From: Caryophanales bacterium
Lineage (GTDB): Bacteria; Bacillota_I; Bacilli_A; RFN20; CAG-826
Assembly: GCA_028723545.1 (NCBI GenBank)
Contig: JAQYER010000021.1
Location: forward strand, 1-19,068
Direction of reading: 5' to 3'
Length of the DNA: 19,068 bases
The notes under the pieces were generated by a model that was given only the letters and a program-made list of their open reading frames with translations, did no database searches and was not told the DNA's origin. The translations under genes were made by a program, and so were the position numbers. Shown piece after piece: positions 7,809-14,612 of this stretch (its first letter is position 1; each line of letters opens with the position of its first letter).

Positions 7809-9014
7809 ATGAAATCTTTATATTCTTTATATCGTATTGGTCCAGGTCCTTCATCTAGTCACACCATTGGTCCTAAAATTGCTGCAGAAGATTTTTTAAG
7901 TCATTTAGTTGACGTTGATCAAATCGATGTATTTTTATATGCTTCATTTGCCCTTACTGGTCCAGGACACAAGACTGACTTGATTATTAAAAAAGTATTA
8001 AAAGATTATCCAACAAATATTCATTTTGACATCAAAGAAAAATCACCTCATCCAAATACAGTCAAATTTATTGGTTATAAAAATAATGAACCAATTATCG
8101 AAAGAACTTATTTATCAATCGGAGGAGGAGAACTAATTTGTCTTGAGGATGATTCGGTTGAATCAAAAGACATTTATCCTTTCAATAATTTTACTGAAAT
8201 CAAACAATATTTATACGAAAATAACATTACTTCTTTGGCGGATTTTGTTTATTTATATGAAAATGATGATATTAAACAATATTTAAGCAAAATATTAGAA
8301 GCAATGTTTTCTTCAATTGAAAAAGGATTATCAACCGAAGGCAAAGTACAAGCTGGTAAAAATTTATTTATTGATCGAGTCGCACCTAAACTTTATCAAA
8401 GTCAATTAAATAGTTCTAATAAAGATAACACGATGTTATTAGCGTCATTTGCTTATGCAGTCAGTGAAGAAAACGCTTCCGGAGGAGAACTTGTAACCGC
8501 TCCAACATGTGGATCGGCTGGAGTATTACCGGCAGTTTTGTATTATTCATATTTATCTGGAAAAAGTAATTCCGAATTAATTGATGCATTAGCAGTTGCG
8601 GGATTAGTTGGAAACTTATTTAAACAAAACGCAACTATATCCGGGGCAGTTGGTGGTTGCCAAGCCGAAATTGGTGTTGCCGTTTGTATGGCAAGTGCAG
8701 CCTTATGCCATTTAGATCATTTAACCATTGAACAAATTGAATATGCTGCTGAATTGGCAATGGAACACCAATTAGGATTAACATGCGACCCAATTGATGG
8801 ATTTGTCGCTATTCCTTGTATCGAAAGAAACGCTGTCGGTGCGGTTAGAGCGTTAGAATCATATACATTTGCTAAATGGGTAAGCACTAATCGTAAAAAT
8901 GTTATGTCACTTGATGATATTATTGAAACGATGAAAATTACTGGAGATGGATTATCATCAGATTATAAAGAAACCTCCATTGGAGGCATCTCTAAAATAA
9001 GAAATAAAAAATAA
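7809..9014 (+). CDS. sdaA: L-serine dehydratase (L-serine ammonia-lyase), single-chain iron-sulfur type
   Basis: The enzyme converts L-serine to pyruvate and ammonia with a [4Fe-4S] cluster. The ATG at 7809 gives 401 residues beginning MKSLYSLYRIGPGPSSSHT, the family's N-terminal signature. An in-frame TTG at 7791 lies within the promoter and is rejected. The beta domain (about 1-150) has GPGHKTD and IGGGELI. The alpha domain (about 165-393) has ENASGGELVTAPTCGSAG. The cluster cysteines are C284 in GGCQAEIG, C326 in CDPIDG and C337 in PCIERN. The 42- and 11-residue spacings match the Legionella enzyme as I remember it. Unlike that enzyme, no cysteine follows C337, so the C-terminal inhibitory cysteine is missing. 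It is a single-gene unit ending 3 bases from the convergent kinase gene. Confidence 0.95.
   Translation: MKSLYSLYRIGPGPSSSHTIGPKIAAEDFLSHLVDVDQIDVFLYASFALTGPGHKTDLIIKKVLKDYPTNIHFDIKEKSPHPNTVKFIGYKNNEPIIERTYLSIGGGELICLEDDSVESKDIYPFNNFTEIKQYLYENNITSLADFVYLYENDDIKQYLSKILEAMFSSIEKGLSTEGKVQAGKNLFIDRVAPKLYQSQLNSSNKDNTMLLASFAYAVSEENASGGELVTAPTCGSAGVLPAVLYYSYLSGKSNSELIDALAVAGLVGNLFKQNATISGAVGGCQAEIGVAVCMASAALCHLDHLTIEQIEYAAELAMEHQLGLTCDPIDGFVAIPCIERNAVGAVRALESYTFAKWVSTNRKNVMSLDDIIETMKITGDGLSSDYKETSIGGISKIRNKK
8964..8986 (-). terminator. Possible minus-strand terminator inside the serine dehydratase gene
   Basis: Read on the minus strand, CCTCC-AAT-GGAGG is followed by TTTCTTTAT, about 30 bases after the stop of the kinase gene at 9018. 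It could end the acyltransferase-symporter-kinase operon. The same bases encode the conserved SIGG motif of the dehydratase, so the hairpin may be accidental. Confidence 0.3.
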
Positions 9015-9017
9015 TAA

Positions 9018-10082
9018 TTATTTACAAATTGAAGCTATATATTCTTCCATTTCAGGAAGTAATTTTTCCATATCGGAAACTAATTTGAATTGATTTCTAG
9101 CGCGATCTAAATTTTGATTTGGGCGAGTAGTTTTAAAATATGTGTCACCATTAAGATAATCAGTTAAAAATCTCATTCCGCATTCATAAGTCATTAATAT
9201 TCCTGAGAACGCTAAATTGTCGATTTCAGTTTTAGTTAATTTATTTTTTGTTTGTTCTAAATATCCACGTGCGTAACTTTTGAAAAATTCAATCATGAAA
9301 TTAACTTTTGATAAATCTTTTTCATCTTCGGCAGCTGAATTACATCCCGCGCGGATTGAATCTCCAAAATCGTAACAAACACTTCCAGGCATAACGGTAT
9401 CTAAATCGATAACAGATAAAATTTCATGAGTGTCTTTATCTAATAAAATATTGTTAATTTTTGTGTCATTATGGGTTACTCTATAAGGCATTTCACCACT
9501 ATTTAAGAGTGAAATAATTCTTGAGCAATATTTTTTTCTAGAAGTGACAAATTCAATTTCTTCTTTGCATAATGAGACTCGGTTTTTGACATCTTTTTTA
9601 CAAGTTAGCATGAAATCAGTAAAACGTGATTCAGTATTATGAAAATTCGGAATTGTTTCTTTCAATAATTTAGCGTCAAAATCAGCAAGCATTAATAAAA
9701 ATTCACCAAAACCTTTGCCGCATATGTACATGTCATTTGGATCAGTGACAATATCAATTGAAGTAGAATTATTAATAAATTTATATCCGCGATAATAACC
9801 ATCATTTGTTGATAAATATAATTTATTTTCAATAGTTTTTATAATTTCTAACGTCGTTTTAGTTGGATAATGACATTTAATATAAGAAGTTATTAAATCA
9901 ATATTTCTCATTAATGAATCAACATCAGTGAAAATATTGTTGTTAATTTGTTGGAGCAAAAAAGTATTTCCTCGAACCGAATTAACTAAATATGTTTTAT
10001 TAATATGACCACTTCCATATGGAATAATTTCTTTAGCGTGATCATTTTTTAAAAAACATGAGCTGATTAAAATTTCATCCAT
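9018..10082 (-). CDS. Phosphotransferase resembling N-acetylhexosamine 1-kinase (NahK-like, APH fold)
   Basis: The 354-residue protein matches the NahK branch of the APH kinase fold over its whole length. Characteristic segments are YGSGHINKTYLV (22-33), LQQINNNIFTDVDSLMRNI (43-61), GFGEFLLMLADFD (124-136) and ETIPNFHNTESRF (141-153). The catalytic loop THNDTKINN (H204, D206, N211) and VIDLDTVMPG with YDFGDSIRAG are also present. NahK phosphorylates the anomeric hydroxyl of GlcNAc or GalNAc in the lacto-N-biose/galacto-N-biose salvage route. Related kinases act on other sugars, so the substrate is uncertain. It is the last gene of a three-gene operon, starting 5 bases after the symporter stop codon with AAGGA (10092-10096) upstream. 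No lacto-N-biose phosphorylase or sugar transporter is nearby. Confidence 0.82.
   Translation of the reverse strand: MDEILISSCFLKNDHAKEIIPYGSGHINKTYLVNSVRGNTFLLQQINNNIFTDVDSLMRNIDLITSYIKCHYPTKTTLEIIKTIENKLYLSTNDGYYRGYKFINNSTSIDIVTDPNDMYICGKGFGEFLLMLADFDAKLLKETIPNFHNTESRFTDFMLTCKKDVKNRVSLCKEEIEFVTSRKKYCSRIISLLNSGEMPYRVTHNDTKINNILLDKDTHEILSVIDLDTVMPGSVCYDFGDSIRAGCNSAAEDEKDLSKVNFMIEFFKSYARGYLEQTKNKLTKTEIDNLAFSGILMTYECGMRFLTDYLNGDTYFKTTRPNQNLDRARNQFKLVSDMEKLLPEMEEYIASICK
9044..9067 (+). terminator. Possible plus-strand terminator inside the NahK-like kinase gene
   Basis: CTTCC-ATTTCA-GGAAG is followed by TAATTTTT, about 30 bases after the serine dehydratase stop codon. The stem is only 5 base pairs and lies inside the convergent kinase coding region. 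It is the only terminator-like structure seen for the dehydratase transcript. Confidence 0.35.
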
Positions 10083-10087
10083 AAAAT

Positions 10088-11476
10088 TTATTCCTTATTT
10101 TCTTTTTTTCCTTTGATTTTGAATATTTTGCGGCGATATAAAGCAATAATAATAACGATAATAGCTGCGACACAAATCGCTAAAGAGATAATTGATTCTT
10201 TCAATCCTTTTGGAGCGTACCCCAATAAAAGAAGAAGCGCGCCAGCAATAACAATAGCAGGCATTCCACCATAAACTAAATTATTAGCAGCAGGAGTTTC
10301 ATATTTTTCATCAATTTCACGAAGTAAAATCATTCCAGAAGACGCTGTTCCAGTAAGCATACCGAACATAGAGAAAAATCCTTCGTATTCATATCCTTTG
10401 TAAATTTCTTTTGAAACAAGACGAATAAAGATAAATGTGGCGACTGCTCCGACAACGCAAACAATCAATAATTGCCACCACATTGAAGATAAAGATTTAA
10501 TGTCAATCGCGCAACATCCAGCAATAATCATAATATCAAAGAAGAAATTAGAACAACGTTCTAAACAATAATTGTTTAATTGTTCTTTTTTCATGACATT
10601 TTTCTTTTGTAAGAAATTCATAAATAAGCGAACTAATGATGCGAAAATTGTTCCTAAAAGGAAATTAAATCCCCATAACAATCCAACATTGGCCAATCTC
10701 ATTACTAAGAAAACTAAACCATATATACAGGCAATAAAAATTAAACAAATGGTTAATTTATCAATAGCAGGAGTAGCTGGTGATTCATTTTTATTTACAA
10801 AATCTTCAATTTTATGTTCTTCTTCAACATCTTCATTATGAGCTTTTTTAATTTTTCCTTTGCGGCGAAGAATATTCATATAAACAACGCCGACAATTGC
10901 GGCGACTAAAAAGCCAATTGTGGCAATTGATAAACCAAATGTACTTCCACCAACAAATCCATAATCATTTTCAAATATTTTTCCATAATTAAGAGCCTGA
11001 CCACTACCTTGTCCATAACCTAAAGGTAATAAAATACCTGCCCCTGGAATTAAACTTGAATTTGAACCAGCAACAACAAAAATAATAATTGTAATTACTA
11101 ATCCAACAATAGCTTGAACAATATAAGAACCACCAATTAATAATCCTGAATCAATGATACTAGTAAAAGTTGATTTCTTTTTGTCTGGATTGCCTTTTTT
11201 TAAAGCCATTCCAATAAAACCTAATCCAAGCGCGTGATAAGTAATAATTTCCATCGCGTCAGTATTGATTAATTGCTCAAATCCTGGAATAAATTTTAAA
11301 ATAATGACAATTAATCCGCCTAATAATGATGTAGGAATTAAACTTTTACGAACAAAAGGAATTTGCGATAAAAGCCATCCAATCAATAAAAAAGCCGCGA
11401 CAAAGAAAAATTGTGAAATACCTGTCCACACTACTTCGTCGCCAAATGAATTAATGTTTGAAAATATTAAGTCCAT
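10088..11476 (-). CDS. GltS-family sodium/glutamate-type symporter
   Basis: A polytopic membrane carrier of 462 residues, somewhat longer than classic GltS (about 400). It shows the two inverted halves of the family, each with a re-entrant Gly-rich loop: GYGQGSGQALNYG (153-165) and GMLTGTASSGMILL (372-385). A charged cytoplasmic loop (203-239) with many Lys/Glu residues separates them. Roughly ten to twelve hydrophobic segments are visible, and the C-terminus is Lys-rich. Family members import glutamate with sodium; the real substrate here is inferred. The ATG at 11476 is chosen because AGGGTGG lies 9 bases upstream. The longer reading from TTG (11563) would add residues without membrane character inside the preceding gene. 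The start overlaps the acyltransferase gene by 26 bases. Confidence 0.85.
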   Translation of the reverse strand: MDLIFSNINSFGDEVVWTGISQFFFVAAFLLIGWLLSQIPFVRKSLIPTSLLGGLIVIILKFIPGFEQLINTDAMEIITYHALGLGFIGMALKKGNPDKKKSTFTSIIDSGLLIGGSYIVQAIVGLVITIIIFVVAGSNSSLIPGAGILLPLGYGQGSGQALNYGKIFENDYGFVGGSTFGLSIATIGFLVAAIVGVVYMNILRRKGKIKKAHNEDVEEEHKIEDFVNKNESPATPAIDKLTICLIFIACIYGLVFLVMRLANVGLLWGFNFLLGTIFASLVRLFMNFLQKKNVMKKEQLNNYCLERCSNFFFDIMIIAGCCAIDIKSLSSMWWQLLIVCVVGAVATFIFIRLVSKEIYKGYEYEGFFSMFGMLTGTASSGMILLREIDEKYETPAANNLVYGGMPAIVIAGALLLLLGYAPKGLKESIISLAICVAAIIVIIIALYRRKIFKIKGKKENKE

Positions 11477-12656
11477 AATAATTATCCACCCTATTTTTAA
11501 AACTTGGAACGACGCGATTGAAATACAATATGTATTTAAATCCGTTAAAACGATCGCCTCCAATAATTATATATTCTGTATCTTTAGTATTAAATACTAA
11601 CATTGTGCCACCAATTAAACTCGCAGCAGTAATATCATTAACACTAATTGAAATATTATCAAATGATAATAATTTGTCATTTAACTCGCAATGACCTTTA
11701 GAAATCAAAACGCGTTTACCATTAGTTTGATCATATAAAGTAATATCGTCATCGGAACAAATGATTTCATTTTCTTTTATTTCATCATTGATAACCGTAT
11801 CTAATTGAAATCTATAATAGTCAATTAATTCATGAACACTATTATCTTTTTTATACAATAATTTGAGATTTTCAGTATATTCAATTTCCCCACCACAACT
11901 AGAACATTTCACTAATTCTTTGTTGCTAGAAAGAGTGTATTTTTGATGGCAATAAGGGCACACGAACATCATTCTTTCTAAATATTCAGCGCGTCTTTTT
12001 GATTTAAATAATTCCCCATTGCTACCGTCTTTAATATCTAATGATTGAACAATTAATTCTTGTAATTCTTCTTCACTCATTTCATTAATTTGTTCTTTAC
12101 TAATGTGATAACGAACTTGTCCAGAGAATTTACCTTTACGAATGTCTTTAGCGAAGCGAGGATCAACTCCAAATCCACCTTTTAAATTAAATAACACTAA
12201 ATCAACATTTAATTTTTTAACAAGTTTAACTGCAGAGTTAGGGATATGAAATTGAGAATTTGTCCAAGTTCGATTTCCTTCTAAAAAGATCGCAATATTG
12301 CCTCCTTGATTTTTTACCCTAATCATTTCCATAATGAATTGGATATCTAAATCACCTTTTTTACGAGGTATTGGAGCGAAACAATGCACTAATAATTTAG
12401 AAATAAATCCTTTGTGGAAAATATGGTCACTACTAACAAAATATATAGGTTTATTAAAACAAAGAGCTAAAAAAATAGGATCAAGAGCAGCTTGATGATT
12501 AGATAAAATTAAACAAGGATTGTTTGCTTTTAATTTATAAACATGAGCTTTGAAATGGTAAATCCATCCAATAATATAAGCAATTGGTCGAACGATAAAA
12601 AACCAGAAACGATGTCTTTTTTTAACATGTTGTAAACTATTTTGCTTGCTTTCCAT
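11451..12656 (-). CDS. PlsC-type acyltransferase fused to a zinc ribbon and a C-terminal beta-rich domain
   Basis: From the ATG at 12656 the protein has 401 residues. A membrane-associated N-terminus (about 18-33) precedes the acyltransferase motifs HQAALD (H54, D59) and FLEGNRTW (about 124-131), typical of 1-acylglycerol-3-phosphate acyltransferases. After residue 230 comes a zinc ribbon with two CxxC pairs (C233/C236 and C251/C254), then a beta-rich tail (about 295-380) of the general look of GRAM/PH-like folds. Such tails are unusual for a plain PlsC of about 240 residues. The reaction would be acyl transfer to a lysolipid in phospholipid synthesis; the role of the added domains is unknown. 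It is the first gene of its operon, with a -10 box 10 bases from the ATG and no Shine-Dalgarno. The longer TTG reading (12680) runs through the promoter. Confidence 0.85.
   Translation of the reverse strand: MESKQNSLQHVKKRHRFWFFIVRPIAYIIGWIYHFKAHVYKLKANNPCLILSNHQAALDPIFLALCFNKPIYFVSSDHIFHKGFISKLLVHCFAPIPRKKGDLDIQFIMEMIRVKNQGGNIAIFLEGNRTWTNSQFHIPNSAVKLVKKLNVDLVLFNLKGGFGVDPRFAKDIRKGKFSGQVRYHISKEQINEMSEEELQELIVQSLDIKDGSNGELFKSKRRAEYLERMMFVCPYCHQKYTLSSNKELVKCSSCGGEIEYTENLKLLYKKDNSVHELIDYYRFQLDTVINDEIKENEIICSDDDITLYDQTNGKRVLISKGHCELNDKLLSFDNISISVNDITAASLIGGTMLVFNTKDTEYIIIGGDRFNGFKYILYFNRVVPSFKNRVDNYYGLNIFKH
11486..11492 (-). promoter_or_regulatory. Shine-Dalgarno that fixes the symporter start
   Basis: AGGGTGG on the minus strand lies 9 bases before the ATG at 11476, inside the 3' end of the acyltransferase gene. 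It supports that ATG over the upstream in-frame TTG and indicates translation coupled to the acyltransferase. Confidence 0.7.
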
Positions 12657-12666
12657 AAAAAACACT

Positions 12667-12696
12667 ATAATACAAAACAAAAATAATAAAAAGCAA
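12667..12696 (-). promoter_or_regulatory. Promoter of the acyltransferase-symporter-kinase operon
   Basis: On the minus strand a -10 box TATTAT (12667-12672) is preceded by an 18-base spacer and a partial -35 box TTGCTT (12691-12696). Only 10 bases (AGTGTTTTTT) separate the -10 box from the ATG at 12656, with no Shine-Dalgarno. A leaderless or nearly leaderless transcript is expected. Confidence 0.55.
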
Positions 12697-12707
12697 AAAA
12701 TGATTAT

Positions 12708-12726
12708 TTATCTAATATTTAGATAA
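12708..12726. promoter_or_regulatory. Perfect 8-base inverted repeat between divergent genes
   Basis: TTATCTAA (12708-12715) and TTAGATAA (12719-12726) are exact reverse complements separated by TAT. The site lies just upstream of the acyltransferase operon promoter in the 151-base divergent region. It could be an operator. In such AT-rich DNA a chance palindrome of this size is possible. Confidence 0.35.
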
Positions 12727-12807
12727 GTTAGGACAAAAAAGAAGGAAAATGTCTAATAAATAAATTTATATTCGCAAAATTATTTTAAATCATTAATAAT
12801 AATAAAC

Positions 12808-13338
12808 ATGAAAAAGAAAATTGATGAATTAACAAAAATGAAGCTTATATATTCTGGCGAATTATTTTTATTCGCTATTGTTGGAGCGGTTTTAGGAACT
12901 TTATTTATTGTCGACGTAATCCACGTTAAAGATTGGAAAAAATGGCTTTTTACAATTTTAACTTTGATTGGTGGAATTTATTTTGTTGTTGATTTAATAT
13001 GGTCAATTGTATCTAAAAAGAAAAGAAAAAAAGTGTCATTATTTGATAAAATCACTCTCGCTCCATCCGGATTAACATTATTTTGCTTAGATATATATGC
13101 CTTAATTAATTTAATTCAAGATCCAACATGGACTGGTGCGAATGGAAATTTCTTTAGATATGAAATTGGAATTGCATTATGCTATATCGCTGTTATATAT
13201 ATTGCCCAAGGAATATTCCATTTATATAAACCACATCCTTCAATAATTGAAGCAATTGAAGAAGAAAAAAGAGAAAAAGAAAAACAATTAGAACAAGAAA
13301 AATTATCAACACTTGAAGATGAAAAAAAGGAGAATTAA
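12808..13338 (+). CDS. Small four-helix membrane protein of unknown function
   Basis: The 176-residue product has four hydrophobic segments (about 16-37, 46-68, 84-104, 118-140). A Lys/Arg cluster follows the second helix (KKKRKK, about 70-75), and a charged C-terminal tail (145-176) rich in Glu and Lys probably forms a coiled coil in the cytoplasm. I do not recognise a family. The ATG at 12808 has no Shine-Dalgarno. A weak AT-rich -10-like stretch (about 12792-12799) lies 8-10 bases upstream, so a leaderless start is possible but poorly supported. It is a single-gene unit, divergent from the acyltransferase operon, and its stop codon lies inside the loop of a bidirectional terminator. Confidence 0.8.
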   Translation: MKKKIDELTKMKLIYSGELFLFAIVGAVLGTLFIVDVIHVKDWKKWLFTILTLIGGIYFVVDLIWSIVSKKKRKKVSLFDKITLAPSGLTLFCLDIYALINLIQDPTWTGANGNFFRYEIGIALCYIAVIYIAQGIFHLYKPHPSIIEAIEEEKREKEKQLEQEKLSTLEDEKKEN

Positions 13339-13348
13339 TCTCCTTTTT
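13324..13348. terminator. Bidirectional terminator containing the stop codons of both convergent genes
   Basis: AAAAAGGAGA (13324-13333), loop ATTAA, and TCTCCTTTTT (13339-13348) form a perfect 10-base-pair stem with a U-run on either strand. The TAA of the membrane protein gene (13336-13338) lies in the loop. The stop of the aminopeptidase gene (13347-13349) lies at the outer end of the other arm. Confidence 0.85.
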
Positions 13349-14594
13349 AAATGTTTGAATTATAGAATGCTTTTAAGCATTGATACATATATTCGATATC
13401 TTGTATTCCTGCAACTTCATATGAAGAATGCATAGAAAGTTGAGGACAACCAATATCAACACTTTGAATTGAAACATGAGTAGAAGAAATACTTCCTAAT
13501 GTTCCTCCTCCACGAATATCGCTTCGATTTGCAAAAAATTGATATGGAACATTATTTTGTTTTAAAACATCAATAAACAAAGCAGAAGAATAACCTGATG
13601 ATGTGTAATTTTGAGCAGCGTTAAATTTAATTGCAATGCCTTGATTCATTTTTGGGCAATTATTTGAATCAGATAATTCAGGATGATTTGGATGAATAGC
13701 ATGCGCGTTATCTGCACTGACTAAGAAAGATTTAGATAAAGCAATTAAATATTGTTCACGGTTAAGATTTAACGCAATTGAAATTCTAAATAAAACATCA
13801 TCTAAAAATGTCGAATCCGCTCCTTGGATTGTATCGCTACCAACTTCTTCATTATCAAATATCGCTAAAACATTAATCACGGAGTTATCGTTTGTGTCAA
13901 CAAAAGCGCGTGTAGCTAAATAACTACATTCAAGATTATCGATTTTAGAAGAAGCAAATAATTGTTTATCTGGTCCAATAATTTTGGCCTCATCGCGATT
14001 ATATAAATATAAATCATGCCCAAGAACCTCGTTATTTTCGCCAAATAATGAATACAAATCATTAATATTTGATAAAGATAATAAAGGATAAGTATCGATA
14101 GAAGGATTATATTTATAACCATTATTAATCTCTCGATTAAAATGAATACAAACATTAGGAATTATGCAAATATCATCGTCAATATCGACTAATTTGGTGA
14201 CGATTTTGTCGTTTTCTTTTACTAATAATCTTCCAGCAATTGATAAAGGTCGATCAAACCAAGAAGAAATAATTGGTCCACCATATACTTCAGTTGCTAA
14301 CGAAGTATATCCAGATTTATTAACAATAGGATTTGGTTTTAATTTAAATGTTGGAGAGTCTGAGTGAGTCGCGACAATGTGAAATTTATTTTCATTTCCG
14401 ATAGAAAACGCGATTAAAGAAGAATCATTTCTTGTTATGAAATATTTCCCACCTCTTTGAATATCAAATTGTCTACTTTCGCTTAATTTTTCAAATCCAT
14501 TATCAATTAATAAATTTTCGATATTATTAATCGCATGAAATGGTGAATGTGTTTTTGAAATAAAAGATAATGTATCTTTAATTAAATTTTTCAT
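13347..14594 (-). CDS. M18-family metalloaminopeptidase (aspartyl aminopeptidase type)
   Basis: A cytoplasmic di-zinc aminopeptidase of 415 residues, a normal length for M18 enzymes. Metal and catalytic residues are in place: H77 and D79 in THSDSPTFKLKP, D219 in SSKIDNLECS, E249/E250 in FDNEEVGS, D295 in SADNAHAIHPNH, and H389 in QLSMHSSYE. Family landmarks EVYGGPI and SWFDRPLSIAGR (102-122) are also clear. Members release N-terminal acidic or other residues from peptides; specificity cannot be read here. It is the last gene of the addA operon, 18 bases after the glycosylase gene. A very strong Shine-Dalgarno (AAAGGAGAGGGG, 14602-14613) suggests higher translation than its neighbours. Confidence 0.93.
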   Translation of the reverse strand: MKNLIKDTLSFISKTHSPFHAINNIENLLIDNGFEKLSESRQFDIQRGGKYFITRNDSSLIAFSIGNENKFHIVATHSDSPTFKLKPNPIVNKSGYTSLATEVYGGPIISSWFDRPLSIAGRLLVKENDKIVTKLVDIDDDICIIPNVCIHFNREINNGYKYNPSIDTYPLLSLSNINDLYSLFGENNEVLGHDLYLYNRDEAKIIGPDKQLFASSKIDNLECSYLATRAFVDTNDNSVINVLAIFDNEEVGSDTIQGADSTFLDDVLFRISIALNLNREQYLIALSKSFLVSADNAHAIHPNHPELSDSNNCPKMNQGIAIKFNAAQNYTSSGYSSALFIDVLKQNNVPYQFFANRSDIRGGGTLGSISSTHVSIQSVDIGCPQLSMHSSYEVAGIQDIEYMYQCLKAFYNSNI

Positions 14595-14612
14595 AACAAT
14601 TCCCCTCTCCTT

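Noticed and set aside
11477..11600. TTG start at 11563 for the symporter, and a plus-strand frame at 11265-11600
   Set aside because: The upstream extension lies in the acyltransferase gene and has no ribosome site, while AGGGTGG marks ATG 11476. The plus-strand frame is only the antisense of these two genes.
13916..14155. A 79-residue hydrophobic minus-strand frame inside the M18 aminopeptidase gene
   Set aside because: It is an out-of-frame shadow; hydrophobic shadows are common in AT-rich genes. The aminopeptidase motifs run through the same bases.
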